From assembly GCF_033807715.1 (NCBI RefSeq), contig NC_084587.1:10382863-10446862 (forward strand): a DNA stretch of 64,000 bases. The letters run 5' to 3'. Shown here one piece after another: positions 1-13,619 of this stretch. The notes beneath the pieces are model-generated. The model saw only the letters and a program-made list of their open reading frames with translations. It was not told the origin of the DNA and searched no databases. The DNA comes from Cololabis saira (Eukaryota > Chordata > Actinopteri > Beloniformes > Belonidae). Every line of letters begins with the position of its first letter. The stretch's first letter is position 1. The position numbers and the translations under genes were made by a program.

Positions 1-1553
<1,553 letters not shown>

Positions 1554-1561
1554 ATTCAGAC

Positions 1562-1774
1562 TCATATTCATGGGAAACTAAGTGGGATGTTTCTGGTCTG
1601 AATGAGCGTCTGCATTCATGGAAACGAGTGCTTTGTCCTTTTCCCTCATTTATACATAAATAAATGAATAAATAAAACTCTTGAATGTGAAAAGTTGAGT
1701 TCAGCTCATGAGATACTACAACACCACATGACCTGGAAATCTGGACATTTCATAGTTTGTACCTTCACAGCATC
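1562..1774. other. intron, nothing recognised
   Basis: Plain AT-rich intron sequence between two elements. Confidence 0.5.
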
Positions 1775-1776
1775 TA

Positions 1777-2140
1777 CAGGACTGTCTCAGAAAATTAGAA
1801 TATTGTGATAAAGTTCTTTATTTTCTGTAATGCAATTAAAAAAACAAAACATGCATTCTGGATTCATTACAAATCAACTGAAATATTGCAAGCCTTTTAT
1901 TGTTTTAATATAGCTGATTATGGCTTACAGTTTTTAGATTAAGATTCCCAGAATATTCAAATTTTTTGAGATAGGATATTTGAGTTTTCTTAAGTTGTAA
2001 ACCATGATCAGCAATATTAAAATAATAAAAGGCTTGCAATATTTCAGTTGATTTGTAATGAATCCAGAATGTATTACATTTTTGCATTACAGAAAATAAA
2101 GGACTTTATCACAATATTCTAATTTTCTGAGACAGTCCTG
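1777..2140. mobile_element. fold-back MITE with TA target (mariner/Tc1-like)
   Basis: The two halves are long inverted repeats: caggactgtctcagaaaatt at the left and its complement at the right, continuing through most of each arm. Flanked by TA at 1775-1776 and 2141-2142. About 364 bp, no coding capacity. Similar, decayed sequence occurs at 14474-14822 and 52450-52700. Confidence 0.75.
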
Positions 2141-2400
2141 TACATGTCGTACAGATGACACGGACACTTTAGTTTCTCTCATGTTATATAACCTGTACAG
2201 ATGTTTCTTACGATGGATAAAAAAGTTTAATCTATCTTTTACCTTTACTGGTGGACCAGTCAATAAAAAGTGAAGACAACGTCATCTCGTTTTATTAGGT
2301 CGTATCACTCGCGATAGATATTTTTCCAGCCAAATTGGTTAATGTATTTAGACCTGAGCACTTCAGGGACATATTGTCTAACTATGTAGTTACTCTAGAT

Positions 2401-2840
2401 CAGGGGTCGGCAACCCGCGGCTCTAGAGCCGCATGCGGCTCTTTAGCGCAGCCCTAATGGCTCCTGGAGCTTTTTCAAAAATGTTTGACCTATTTTTTTC
2501 CTTTTTTTTCTTTCCTTTTTTTATTTTTTCTTCTTTTTTCCTTTTTTTCTCTTTTTTTCTTCCTTTTCCTTTCCGTTTTAATCTAAACATTTCGACTTTT
2601 TTCTCGACATTTCGACTTTTTTCTCGAAATTTTGACTTTTTTCTCGACATTTCGACTTTTTTCTCGAAGTGCATAATAAAAAAAAAATCCCAGTTATAAC
2701 TAATATAGATACATGCAGCATGTGTTACCTTCATTCTAAGGCTTATACAAGACCTTTCATTTTTGCGGCTCCAGACATATACGTTTTTTGTGTTTTTCGT
2801 CCAATATGGCCCTTTCAACATTTTGGGTTGCCGACCCCTG
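2401..2840. mobile_element. hAT-like MITE, CAGGGGTCGGCAACCC ends
   Basis: 440 bp with terminal inverted repeats caggggtcggcaaccc and gggttgccgacccctg. Perfect 8-bp target duplication ctctagat at 2393-2400 and 2841-2848. The interior holds repeated tttttctcgacatttcgac units. Related copy at 15640-16174 in opposite orientation. Confidence 0.92.
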
Positions 2841-2918
2841 CTCTAGATGCTATTACCTTGTCCTCCAGTACTACAGCTGCAAACCTGGGAGTTATTTTGG
2901 ACCAGAATACGTCCTTTC

Positions 2919-3516
2919 CAGTGGTGGACAGTAACGGAGTAAATTTACTTGAGTACTGTACTTTACTTGAGTATTAGATTTCTTCGGTACTTATTACTCT
3001 TACTTGAATACATTTCCAAGACAAATATTTTTACTTTTACTCGAGTAAATTTCTAGGAAGGCTGAAAAGTACTCGTTACTTTCAGGTCTGCTCTTTTTTC
3101 TTCTTCCCTAAAATCCTATTGGACACAAGCTGTTTTTGTCAAAGGAGGAGACCTATCACAGTGCACGCTCTCCACTGGGATGTACGTAAAGCAGAAATAC
3201 GTCAAGCCTCCTCAAAACGATACCGCCAAAGTAGCCTGCGTTTGTCAAGACAGAGCCGCAACAATTAATTTAGAAAAAATATAGTAATTTACTGATGTGG
3301 AAAATAAGAAATTTACTCTTACTCTTACTTTTACTTAAAGTAAATTTAAAAGCATTTACTTTTGGATACTTAAGTACCTTTAAAAGCAAGTACTTTTCTA
3401 CTCTTACTCAAGTAATATTTTGACTGAGCTACTTTTAGTTGTAACGGAGTAAATTTTGACCAGTAGTATTTGTACTCTTACTCAAGTACTGGGGTCGAGT
3501 ACTCTGTCCACCTCTG
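2919..3516. mobile_element. hAT-like element, CAGTGGTGGACAGTAACGG family, copy 1
   Basis: 598 bp. Left end cagtggtggacagtaacgga, right end actctgtccacctctg. Perfect 8-bp target duplication gtcctttc at 2911-2918 and 3517-3524. Closely similar to 34662-35559 but lacks about 280 bp of that copy's interior. No ORF of note. Confidence 0.92.
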
Positions 3517-4361
3517 GTCCTTTCATTCACATATAAAACCTTTTTTCACCTTTGTAATATTGCTAAAAGTGGTAACATCCTGTCTCAGAGTGACAAAAAT
3601 AAACGGATCCATTCATTTGTGATTTCAAGATTGAATTTTTGTCGTTCTTTATTATTGGGTTGTCCTAGAAATTCTCAAAAAAAAAACCTCCAGCTCATCC
3701 TATTTGATAACGTTTATAGGTAAAGATGGGTCAGGTGTCATGAAACATTCCTTAGTTATGCTGCTATAGGCCTAGACTGCTGGGGACCTCCCATGATGCA
3801 CCTCTCTGCAACTATGTCAACTTGATTAATGACACTATTGTTACTTTTAATCTGATCTGTTGTTGTTCCTGTTCTCTCTTCTTTCCTGCCCTCTCTACCT
3901 GAAACCAGTCAAGGGCGATTGAACGCCTTTCCTGAGTCTACCAGAGGTTTTTTTCCGTTGACGGGGAGTTTTTCCTTCCCACAGTCGCCTGGTGCTTGCT
4001 CAGGACCGGGGATTGTATTGAAGCAAAGTTTTGATGCAATCTGTTGGCTTCCTTAGTGCAGCAATAGTTGTTATTTTACTGGCTTTGTATTAACTAGGAT
4101 AATTTGAAATTAGTTAAACTGTATTGCTGATTTGCCTTGAGATTTGTCATGATTTGACACAATATAAATAAAGATGAACTGAATTGGCTTGAATATGTTT
4201 CTTTATCTTTTTCCAGTAAGCAAAAAATGTTTGGAGGGATGATGGTAGCAAAGTTAATCTAGAGGTACCTTAGATAAGACAAAACGGACAACTTATGTCC
4301 ACTTTTCCACCCCATGGTGTTACACTCCCACCTACATGCTTCACTATCGTATGGAAGAGTA

Positions 4362-5157
4362 TTAGGGCCAGGCAGGAGAAAAAATAAAATAATATTTTAG
4401 AGGAGGAAGATTTTTTTTTTCATTATGCACTTCGAGAAAAAAGTTGAAATGTCGAGAAAAAAGTCGAGATTAATGTTGAAGTAGAATTTAGAGAAAAAAG
4501 TCGAAATGTCGAGAAAAAAGTTGAAATGTCAAGGAAAAAGTCGAAATGTCAAGGAAAAAGTCGAAATGTTGAGAAGAAAGTTGAAATGTTGAGAAAAAAG
4601 TAGAAATGTCGAGAACATTGTTGAAGTTTAATTTCGAGAAAAAAGTCGAGATGTCGAGAAAAAAGTAGAAATGTTGAGAAAAAAGTCGAAATGTCGAGAA
4701 AAAAGTCGAAATGTTGAGAAAAGTCGAAATTTCAAGGAAAAAGTCGAAATGTCGAGAAGATTGTTGAAGTTTAATTTCGAGAAAAAAGTCGAGATGTCGA
4801 GAAAAAAGTAGAAATGTTGAGAAAAAAGTCGAAATGTCGAGAAAAAGGTTAAAATGTTGAGAAAAAAGTCGAAAAGTCGAGATTAATGTTGAAGTAGAAT
4901 TTCGAGAAAAAAGTCGAAATGTTGAGAAAAAAGTCGAAATTTCGTGAATAAAGTTGAAATGTTGAGAAAAAAGGTGAAATATCGTGAATAAGAAATTTCG
5001 ACTTTTTTCTCAAAATTGTATTTCAACAATAATCTTGACATTTTGACTTTTTTCTCGACATTTTGGCTTTTTTCTCAACATAACGACTTTTTTCTTGAAG
5101 TGCACAATAAAGAAAAATCTTCCGCTCCCAAATATTTTTTCTGTTGCATGGCCCTAA
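4362..5157. mobile_element. fold-back element with about 20-bp internal tandem repeats
   Basis: Ends ttagggccaggc and catggccctaa. From 4430 to 4990 a unit like gtcgaaatgtcgagaaaaaa repeats some two dozen times with variants; from 4990 to 5110 the complementary unit acttttttctcgacat appears. Target is probably TA. No coding capacity. Lies about 300 bp from the exon at 5457-5610. Confidence 0.7.
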
Positions 5158-5682
<525 letters not shown>

Positions 5683-5827
5683 TCAGTGATCCAAAGAAAG
5701 AGGACAAGAAAGGTACTGGGTCAGTATTTGTTACCCCATCAACCCTGTCGTGACATCTCACTGTGTTCAGCTACATTTACAGACACTTCTGAAGCCTCTG
5801 ACCACACAGAAATAAATAAGGAAAATT

Positions 5828-5935
5828 GAAAAAAATACCCAGAAAAGTATACACAATTTTGTTACACTTGCAGCTGACTAATTACTCAAACCTGCCCTTA
5901 AATGGTCATTGAGTATCACTCTCACAGGGACCAGA
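5828..5935 (+). repeat. direct repeat A, copy 1
   Basis: About 110 bp starting near aaaaaaatacccagaaaagt, with tgagtatcactc near its end. The same order of blocks occurs at 7933-8052, about 2.1 kb away, in the same orientation. Confidence 0.7.
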
Positions 5936-6021
5936 ACTTGGACACCAGCGGCTTTCAGTCTCAAAGACATGTGTCCGGGATACTTGTACTAATCCCAGGT
6001 ATTCTGAGATGATGAGGTCCT

Positions 6022-6215
6022 TCTCAATTCAATTTCAATTCATATTTTTATTTCGAGCAATAAACATAACATAAGTTACCTGCGTGCAACATAAAATTAA
6101 ACAAATACCTTTTATCAGGTTTTTCAGGTGCAGGTTCAAAATACAAATTAATTCGTCAACACTCGAAAGGGAGTGGGAAGAAGAAAACTTATTTAATCCC
6201 ACCCCTGTTTCTCAT
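6022..6215 (-). mobile_element. non-LTR retrotransposon 3' UTR fragment
   Basis: On the minus strand, ggattaaataagttttcttc followed by ccactccctttcgag and a trailing AT-rich tail resembles the 3' UTR of common fish LINE elements. No coding part remains. Family from memory, not searched. Confidence 0.45.
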
Positions 6216-6449
6216 TAACAACTTGACAGATTTTTTTTTTTAAGGCTTCCTCCTGTCTCAACATTTGAACCAAAAAAATGAAAAAAGGACCTATATCAAA
6301 TTATAATAAAAAATGTTCTACAGTTCACCTCACCTAAATTCACACACATTGTGGCCATGAAATGCAGATGCATTTCATGGCCCTTCTGTGTCCAAAATGA
6401 GGGGACGAGGTTCTCACAAAGTTCGTCATCACTGTAGAGTTAGCAAGAC

Positions 6450-7232
6450 TAATAGCTGGGAGGGAATATGTCAAAAATCATGAAGATTGTGCACTTGGTG
6501 ACAAGTTTTTGATATTTGGCATGGTGTTAGGTTTGGAGATAAGGTTTTCAAAAACCACCGCAAACAAATTGGGAAAATGGCCCCCTAGTGGCCAGTTTGC
6601 AGAACTGGATCCCACGGAAAAGACCAAAGGTCATATCTCAGCTTCTCTTTTTCCTAGATTGTTGTATATTGTCACTTTTTCTATTTTTTTGGTGCTAGGA
6701 ATTCAATTCTGAGATACATTTCCTATTTCAAGGTCATGCTGAAGGTCAAATTTAATTTTCAAGGTCATTTTTTGCCCAAAAAACTCCATATCTCTAGAAT
6801 TAAGTCACATAAAAATATTGTATAGGGCTCTAGACCCCTATTCTCACCCCCAAGGAATGCAATTTTCTGTTTATTGGACAGGTCACTATCACTGTAGTGT
6901 CAATCTCATTGGGTGAGAACAGTGGCCTTCATTCAGGCTTAGGATGAACAGAACCACAGAACTAAGTCACAGTGAATGAATAGGATTTTATTCAAATAGC
7001 ACACAAAAAACATCAGCTGTGCATATTTAAACTCACTTAACACCTACAATGCCTGCCTCTATTGCCTTGCTTATTGATTCATTTTGAATTTTCTGCAAAC
7101 CGGCCACTAGGGGGCCGTCCCAATTTGTTTGCGGTGGTTTTAGAAAACCTTAAGTCCATACCTACCACCATGCCAAATATCAAAAACTTCTCACCAAGTG
7201 CACGATTTTCATGAATTCCCTCCCAGCTATAA
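6450..7232. mobile_element. fold-back element of about 780 bp
   Basis: Left arm from aatagctgggagggaa (6451) through the segment ggccccctagtggccagttt near 6600. The right arm (about 7085-7232) is its inverted, diverged copy ending ttccctcccagctataac. Arms are about 150 bp. Interior has no recognisable ORF. Confidence 0.7.
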
Positions 7233-7932
7233 CGGGGCTAAAGGGGCAGGTGGTTTACTGGCAAGGTCAATTTGTTAAAAAAAAACAAAACAAAACAAAA
7301 CAAAAAAAAAAGGGTACAACATATAATCATTAAAAAGGTTTACATATCAGGACACCTGTGAGTGCTTAGGGAAGGGGGTGGGGCCAACGGTAGCACCAGC
7401 TGCTCATTGAGAAGAGTTAAAACGATGCACGCTTTTCTGCCAGTCTGCAAAAGTCTCGGATACCACGTGGAAAAGTTGCGAGATTTGTGTCTAGGGACTT
7501 TTTTGAGAAAACAAAACAAAAAAAAAACCTTGATAAATATAGCCACAAAGTCGCTAAATTGGTAACACTGCTTCAAGCTGGGAAAACACAACAAGAGATG
7601 AACCAAAACACACATATTAGATTATGAATTATATATTTAATAGAGACAAAGTCAAACTGAAGAAGGAGAGCGTGAAAACTAAGTGCTAGCTTCAGTTCTT
7701 TGTCACTCGCTGGTATTTGTTCATCCAACTTCTCTTAACGTTTCGTCAGATTTTAAGGGATCTGTAGTCTGGACTTCAAATGTACCGTCGCAACATCTTT
7801 GGATTCTGTTCTTCCGTCTGATATTCCGTTGTATATTCGCTGGTGTTCTTGGGGAGTCCTGTCCTGTTGTACGACCCAGTTTCAGTCAAATTTCCCTCAT
7901 AAATTCTTTAGTACAGATCCACCATGCTTGAT
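7233..7932. other. intron, A-rich run, otherwise nothing
   Basis: A (caaaa)n run near 7278-7310 and otherwise unremarkable intron. Confidence 0.5.
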
Positions 7933-8052
7933 AGAAAAAAATACCCAGAAAAGTATAAATGACTTTGTTAGACTTGCAGCTGCAGCTTAATCATACCTGT
8001 CCTCAAAGGCAGACGAGCCAATGGTTGTTGAGTATCACTCACACAGGATAGT
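7933..8052 (+). repeat. direct repeat A, copy 2
   Basis: Counterpart of 5828-5935, sharing aaaaaatacccagaaaagta, a gacttgcagctg block and gttgagtatcactc. It carries a small extra block, so the copies differ by indels. Confidence 0.7.
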
Positions 8053-8489
8053 ATGTGGCATGTGTGGTGGATGTAAGTGTTTAGCTTTCACTATTTTTGC
8101 TTTATGACCAAACCTCTCAACGCTGGTCTCCTCTGTCCAAGGACATTGTTCCCAAAGTCATCTAATTCATTTGAAAACTTGTAGAGAAGTTTGTCCAGGG
8201 GAGCCTGTCATGAATGGGGGAGATTACATCACTCAGTTAGGAGATCTGGCGATCTTTTCTCAGACCGTTGGCTACCCGACCTGGCGCCAGATGAGCGGTC
8301 AAAGCCAGCAGGCTGGATGGGTGGTCATGAACTTGAACATTTATTATTCTAATTGAGGCCTGTAGAGTCTCAGATGGGGCGGTTGGGTTTTGGGCTTTGG
8401 CACAATCTGAATTTGCTGGGACAAGTGTCTTAAATCCTTGGCATTTTCCAAAAACATGTCTCGGTGCAAAATAATGTAGGCTCCGCCCA

Positions 8490-9030
8490 GACTGGGAGGT
8501 CCATGGGCAGAAATATGTGCCACTAGAAACTGAATTTGAATCATTTATATTTGAATTTTAATTGCTCAACTTGAATAATTGCATTAAAAAACTGAATCTG
8601 AATCACATAATTTGAATTTGTATTGTTTAATTTGAATCATTGCATTGAAAAACTGAATCTACATTCAGTTCTCACAATCAAATTCAGTTATTGCAATTCA
8701 ATTTCAATTTTACTGTGCCAGACATCCGGGTCTTCCGGAGGAAGAGCAATCGAGTGCAGATACAAAGAACTCCTTTTCACGTAGCCTACTATAAACTACT
8801 ATTTTCTTTCAACGATATAAACGACCAAGAGCTAGATATTTCGAAACCTATTGTGTTTTCTCCATTCTGTGTAAAAAGGGTAGATTTATATCTTGCCATT
8901 TTGTAGAAAAAATTCTCAGATTCAGTTTTTTAATGCAATTATTCAAGTTGAGCAATTCAAATTCAAATATAAATGATTCAAATTCAGTTTCTAGTGGCAC
9001 ATATTTCTGCCCATAGAGGTCCATGGGCAG
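8490..9030. mobile_element. fold-back element with ATTCAAATT-rich arms
   Basis: Left arm starts ccatgggcagaaatatgtgc and runs through actgaatttgaatcatttat; the right arm (about 8915-9018) is its inverted copy. The 15-mer gaggtccatgggcag occurs at both outer edges in direct orientation and may be a target duplication. No coding capacity. Confidence 0.65.
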
Positions 9031-9857
9031 GCACAGTTGCATTGATGATGTCTCTTCTGTTCAGCATCATAGTCTTGCTCGTGCAAACTGAAGATCAGTT
9101 AAGTGCATATGTTTCGTACACAGCTCATACTTCTACTTCCTATGGGGGGGTCTCTTATTCTATCAGTCTCATTTGGTTTTCTGCCCCAGTTGTCTCAGTT
9201 TTCCCCCTTTCAATGTAAATCACAAGCTGGTTGTTTAAGGAAGCACTCCACGTTTTGCAGCACAAGCTATCGGGAGCGGACTAAAGACACTGTTAAGATC
9301 TGTCAAATTCAATTAAGGTGGGCATCATGTTTATTCATGATGTCTGCATTGTGACGACTGTCTGATGTGTAATGTGTGCAGAAAAGAAGCCTTGCGTTTC
9401 CCCGCGGCTGCTTTTCCCCTCATTTAAATCTCTCTCTTCCTTCTTCGGTGTTCTTTCTCCATCTCTGAATAGGAACCTGATTGAGTCATGAGGTTTTACG
9501 GAGCTGATCGCAGTGTCCCCTCAGGCCGGGTCGAAGGAAAAGCTGATTTTAAAAATGCTTCTTATAATCAACGTACATACAGGAGGGATACGCTCACGTC
9601 AAATTAAATTAAAACAACCGACACATCAGCTTATCTCACTTCAGTGTGATCTCTGCAAATTTAAAAGAGCTTTTCTGAAGATTTGGCAAATGTTGATACT
9701 GTCATTTTTACGTGTGGCATGTCTTGAAGCTTAGAGCAACCAGTGACACATTAAATACAACACAGTGGAAATACTGTATAGGTTTACTATACTGGCCCGG
9801 ATGGAAATCAAAGAAAGGTCATTTCATATGTGTGTGTGTATATATTACGACGGAGTA
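9031..9857. other. intron, nothing recognised
   Basis: Ordinary AT-rich intron; a short (tg)n run at about 9830. Confidence 0.5.
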
Positions 9858-10391
9858 TTAGGGCCAAACTAAGACAAAAAAAAATGGAAATTACAAGAAA
9901 AAAGTCACAATATAATGAGAATAAAGTCGTAAAATGACGAAAATAAAGTCATAATGTTGCGAGAATAAAGTCGTAATAGAATAAAGTCGATATATTTTGA
10001 GAATAAAGTTGTAATATTACGAGAATAAAGTCGTAACATTACAAAAACAAAGTGGTTATTTATGAGAATAAAGTTTTAATATTACAAGAATAAAGTGTTA
10101 ATTTATGAGAACTCTAACAGGAAGAGTTGTTGAATATTGAGCATCTTGTGAAGTTATATTTATATATTTATAATATATTTAATATTACGATTTTATTTTT
10201 GTAATATTACAACTTTATTCTCGTAATATTACGACTTTATTCTCAAAATATTACGGCTTTATTCTCGTAATATTACGACTTTATTCTCTCAACATTATGA
10301 CTTTATTCTCGTAATTTTACGACTTTATTCTCATATTATTATGACTTTATTTTCGTAATTTCCTTTTTTTTCTTTCTTAGTTTGGCCCTAA
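9858..10391. mobile_element. fold-back element with tandem 22-23-bp units
   Basis: Ends ttagggccaaactaaga and tcttagtttggccctaa are perfect inverted repeats next to TA (9856-9857 and 10392-10393). Left arm repeats taatattacgagaataaagt-type units, right arm the complement, so the whole element can fold into one long hairpin. Same TTAGGGCC termini as 4362-5157 but a different internal unit. Confidence 0.82.
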
Positions 10392-10401
10392 TACTACGTT
10401 G

Positions 10402-10558
<157 letters not shown>

Positions 10559-10578
10559 ACAGTATACAGTATATGTAT

Positions 10579-10665
10579 ACAGTGCAGACCAAAAGTTTGG
10601 ACACTTGTTTCAACACCCCATTTGTTTCAATGAGAAGTTGTGTTCAAACTTTTGGTCTGTACTGT
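10579..10665. mobile_element. 87-bp mini inverted-repeat element inside (TA)n
   Basis: cagtgcagaccaaaagtttg at the left and the near complement caaacttttggtctgtactg at the right, with TA on both sides. Fits a minimal Tc1/mariner-like MITE landing in the TA array. Confidence 0.75.
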
Positions 10666-10683
10666 GTAGACACAGACATATAC

Positions 10684-10746
<63 letters not shown>
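10684..10746. repeat. (TA)n microsatellite, second block
   Basis: Continuation of the TA array right of the 87-bp element, fading into acacacatatcc and further AT runs to about 10820. Confidence 0.9.
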
Positions 10747-10754
<8 letters not shown>

Positions 10755-11116
10755 TATCCATATATATATATATGTATATTTTTAAGCACAAATATATAAA
10801 TACATAAAATATGTATATATATTTATCTATGTGCCTTTTCCGACCACACTGATGGGTAAAGTAGCCTCTGCCCGGCGATGTCTCCAGTTCTGCTGCTCTG
10901 CCAGCTGTGAAATCCACAGTCAGCTGGTGAGCCAGCAGGTCTGCTCGAGCTGTCACTGTGGGTATTTTCAAGCTGCTTACAAATGAAGAAAAGCTGAGGT
11001 TTCTCTCTGGCGTTGGCATAAACCTGTCAGAACAACATTCCTCGCTCTTCTCATGAAAATGACGGGACACGCAGGAGAAGCACCAGCGGACCAGCGGAGA
11101 GCATCTGCGGCCTCAC

Positions 11117-11288
11117 CTCTCCCACCATGCCGTTCCACGTCCCGTTGACCTTCTTGCCGTGTTTGCCGTTGGTGACCAGGTAGAGGTCGTATGTGAACTT
11201 GACGTTCTTGGCGATCTTCTTCAGGATGTCGATACAGAAACCTTTGCAGCAGCGCTTGATGTAAATCCCCGAATCCCCCGTTTGATTG
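11117..11288 (-). CDS. grin2b: grin2b exon: S1 glutamate-binding core
   Basis: 172 bp, enters in phase 2, leaves in phase 0. After a Ser codon completed across the intron it reads [18 protein letters not shown], then [19 protein letters not shown] and [19 protein letters not shown]. Acceptor ccttaccag, donor gtgagg. The His of NGKHGKK corresponds to the glutamate-contacting His486 of GluN2B. CC of KRCCKG supplies the partner cysteines of the two S1 disulfides. Sequons NQT and NGT are present. An open frame runs on past the donor into intron but has no GluN2 similarity there. Confidence 0.96.
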
Positions 11289-11680
11289 CTGGTAAGGAGA
11301 ACGAGACAGAAGAGCAAGCAAAGATTGAGAAGCAGAACAAAATGTTTCAATGATCTGAGATCCCACGACACTAATGGACTTAAAATAAATTGAGCAAAAA
11401 ACCTGATCTATGTCTACTGTTTCTGCTTTTAGAAGCTCAAAGTATTATGATAAAGTGACATCATTGTAGACATAAGCACAACTATTAATCCTTTGATAAA
11501 ACCCCATTTAAATGAAGTCTGGAGCCCAGGAACGTCACAAAACTCCTCCCTTCCTCCCTGAAGACTTTTTTCCAGTATTTCACCGCAGCCATCTTCAGTT
11601 GCTACTTGTGTATCGACTGTTTCGTCTTCAGTAACTGGACAGCTGCTCTGCCAGGTTCAGATCAGGTGACAAACCTCACC
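11289..11680. other. intron upstream of the S1-core exon
   Basis: Nothing recognised apart from a possible short exon-like edge near 11679 discussed under 13276-13619. Confidence 0.45.
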
Positions 11681-11698
11681 TTGGAGAACTTTTCTCTT

Positions 11699-12229
11699 AA
11701 TAAAGAGTAATAAACCAAACAAAGCTCCACCTGAAGTGTCTGTATAGGAGGGAGGGAGCAACCCCGCCACCCGCGAGACCAGGGGCCGACCAGGAAGAAC
11801 CCGGAACCCAGGCCACCAGCAACCCCACAGAGGGTTGACACGGAAGAAGCAGCCAGGGATCCCGCGGCGGCGGACGACGACCCAGGCAATCCCCGGCCAC
11901 CCGGTCCGGGCCGGACACGCGGCCAGGAGGCCCTCACCCTCCAGGCCAACGACCCACCCGGCGAGGGGCCAGCCTGCCCGGAGAGACAGAGCCGCCCCGG
12001 CCGCCGACGCGAGCAGGACCAACCGCACCCACGAAGTGGCCCTCCAAGACCAGAGGGGCGCCCCGCCGCGGAGGCCGCGGGGGGGACCGTGACGGGCCCG
12101 GAGAGAGGGAACCCCCCAACAAGGCGACACCCGTGCAGGCCCGACAACGGAGGGCCCCAGACCCAGGCATCCCATTCATTCATCCATTCACCTATCCGAT
12201 ACCTATACTAATAATAAGATATACTATAC

Positions 12230-12271
<42 letters not shown>

Positions 12272-13257
12272 TAATAATAAAATAATATTAATAACCATCT
12301 TTGTATGACATAATATTAATAAATTATTAAATTTTGTTGTCCTGCCAATGGGGGCGCAAATCCTCCATGGCAGGACCCTTCCATACCGCATTCTCACCGA
12401 CACAGACGCACAATCACGCACCGTTTCCCCCTCCCCAGGGGGGTCCAGCACCGCCAGAAGGCCCCCCAGGCTGCATGGCGAGCCCCGCCAGGCCCGGGTA
12501 TCACGACCCACCTATCCCAGGCCGGCGAGGGAACGCGGGTGATGTGGGCCCCCCTCCCAACCCTGGTGTTGAGTGCATGTGATTAATGCCATAAAAACAG
12601 GGAGGACAAGGTATCAATTTGACACCGACCCCCCCCCTCCTGAACTAAATGTCCTTGTCAAATGTATTTATTAAGTGTTGAATGTGCAGTGTCTACAGTG
12701 CTGTTAAAACCGTGAGGTGGGGAGTGCCGGGCCACACGGGACAATTCCCCCCACGACCCGGACCCCCCGCCCCTTCTCCTATGTGCGTATGCATCGTGTA
12801 GGGGGGGAAGGAGGGGGAGCAGAGCCAGGAGGCAGGACCAGCAGAGCCGGCCCTGGAAGGACGGCCACGCTCCCCCACCGGCCATCCAATTGACAGGGCC
12901 CCACCGTACCTCCACGGGCGCCCCCGGCGCCGCCGGAGCCCCCAGACGGAGACATAGACACCTGGGAATAGTGCCACCCCGCCGCCGCGCCCGCCCGCGC
13001 ACCCCCCGGCCAGGGGAGGCCCGATCCCCGGACCCGGCCCCACCCCCCCCGGGGCCACCCCGGCGGACACCCCAAAGGTCACAGAGTCCCCACAGACGCA
13101 GAGGCACGCGGCCCCCGCCCAGCGATGGAGCACCAAGGCAGCAATGCCCCCCCAGCGCAGACAGCCACCCCCCACCCAGGCAGGGCCGGGCCCTCCGAGC
13201 GGGACCCCCACGTCCACGGCCCAGCCCCCCCCCGGGAAAACCGGAGACGCCCTAGCG
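11699..13257 (-). mobile_element. 1.56-kb GC-rich insertion with 18-bp target duplication
   Basis: The block differs sharply from the AT-rich surroundings: long C-rich and G-rich runs, many CpG. The 18-mer ttggagaacttttctctt stands at both edges (11681-11698 and 13258-13275), as expected after target-primed reverse transcription. The AT-rich edge (aataaagagtaataaacc on the plus strand) would be the 3' tail if the element is on the minus strand. An (AAT)n run sits at about 12228-12290. Proline/arginine/glycine-rich open frames in all frames are compositional. Family not recognised. Confidence 0.7.
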
Positions 13258-13275
13258 TTGGAGAACTTTTCTCTT

Positions 13276-13619
13276 CAACAAGTCTTGGGTCTTCATCCAC
13301 CTGTACAGTGAAGCTCCATCCTCTCAGGTGTGAAACATTTGTCTGTGAACACTCTTCTTGCTTGGAGATCTTGATGACGTGTCCATCTTCTCGACTTGTG
13401 AAGGAGTTTACCAAGGACATGATTCTGAGATCACCCACGTTATTTGTCTCCTGTCGTCCTCTAAATCTTTCCATGATCTTGAGCTCACTGGATTTTTCTG
13501 TCTTATCTAGAATGACCACCGACTGTTTTTACATTCTCTCTTGGAGATTTATGTTGTTATTTTTCAGCCTGATGACAAACTCCTTCACTCGCACTGAGAC
13601 TTCTATGCCAACGTCTTAA
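13276..13619 (-). pseudogene. coding-looking minus-strand fragment of unknown origin
   Basis: Minus-strand frame reads KTEKSSELKIMERFRGRQET, then LVNSFTSREDGHVIKISKQE and SFTVQVDEDPRLVEEKSS, broken upstream by a stop. Without the GC-rich insertion the frame would reach TCCAAG|gtgagg at about 11679, which looks like a splice donor. I do not recognise the protein. It may be an old exon, retrocopy or transposon ORF; it is not part of GluN2. Confidence 0.3.

Larger units (their letters stand above)
2330..4190 (+). mobile_element. non-LTR retrotransposon 3' fragment, RT C-terminus plus 3' UTR, split by two hAT insertions
   Basis: Plus-strand translation gives reverse-transcriptase C-terminal text: FRPEHFRDILSNYVVTLD before 2401, AANLGVILDQNTSF at about 2880-2918 and FFHLCNIAKSGNILSQSDKN then SFVISRLNF after 3545. 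These resemble the NLGV...D..LSF, FFHLRNI and SRLDYCN motifs of fish L2-like elements. hAT elements at 2401-2840 and 2919-3516 interrupt it; removing each with one target copy keeps the first junction in frame, while a one-base shift occurs shortly after the second. After the ORF comes a 3' region ending near caatataaataaagatgaac. Clade assignment is uncertain. Confidence 0.7.

Noticed and set aside
4430..4990. CRISPR-like regularly spaced repeat
   Set aside because: It is a degenerate contiguous tandem of about 20 bp without distinct spacers, inside a fold-back element of a vertebrate genome.
11835..13255. GC-rich open frames of 80-174 codons on both strands
   Set aside because: Open in several frames through lack of AT-rich stops; proline/arginine/glycine-rich with no recognisable domain.
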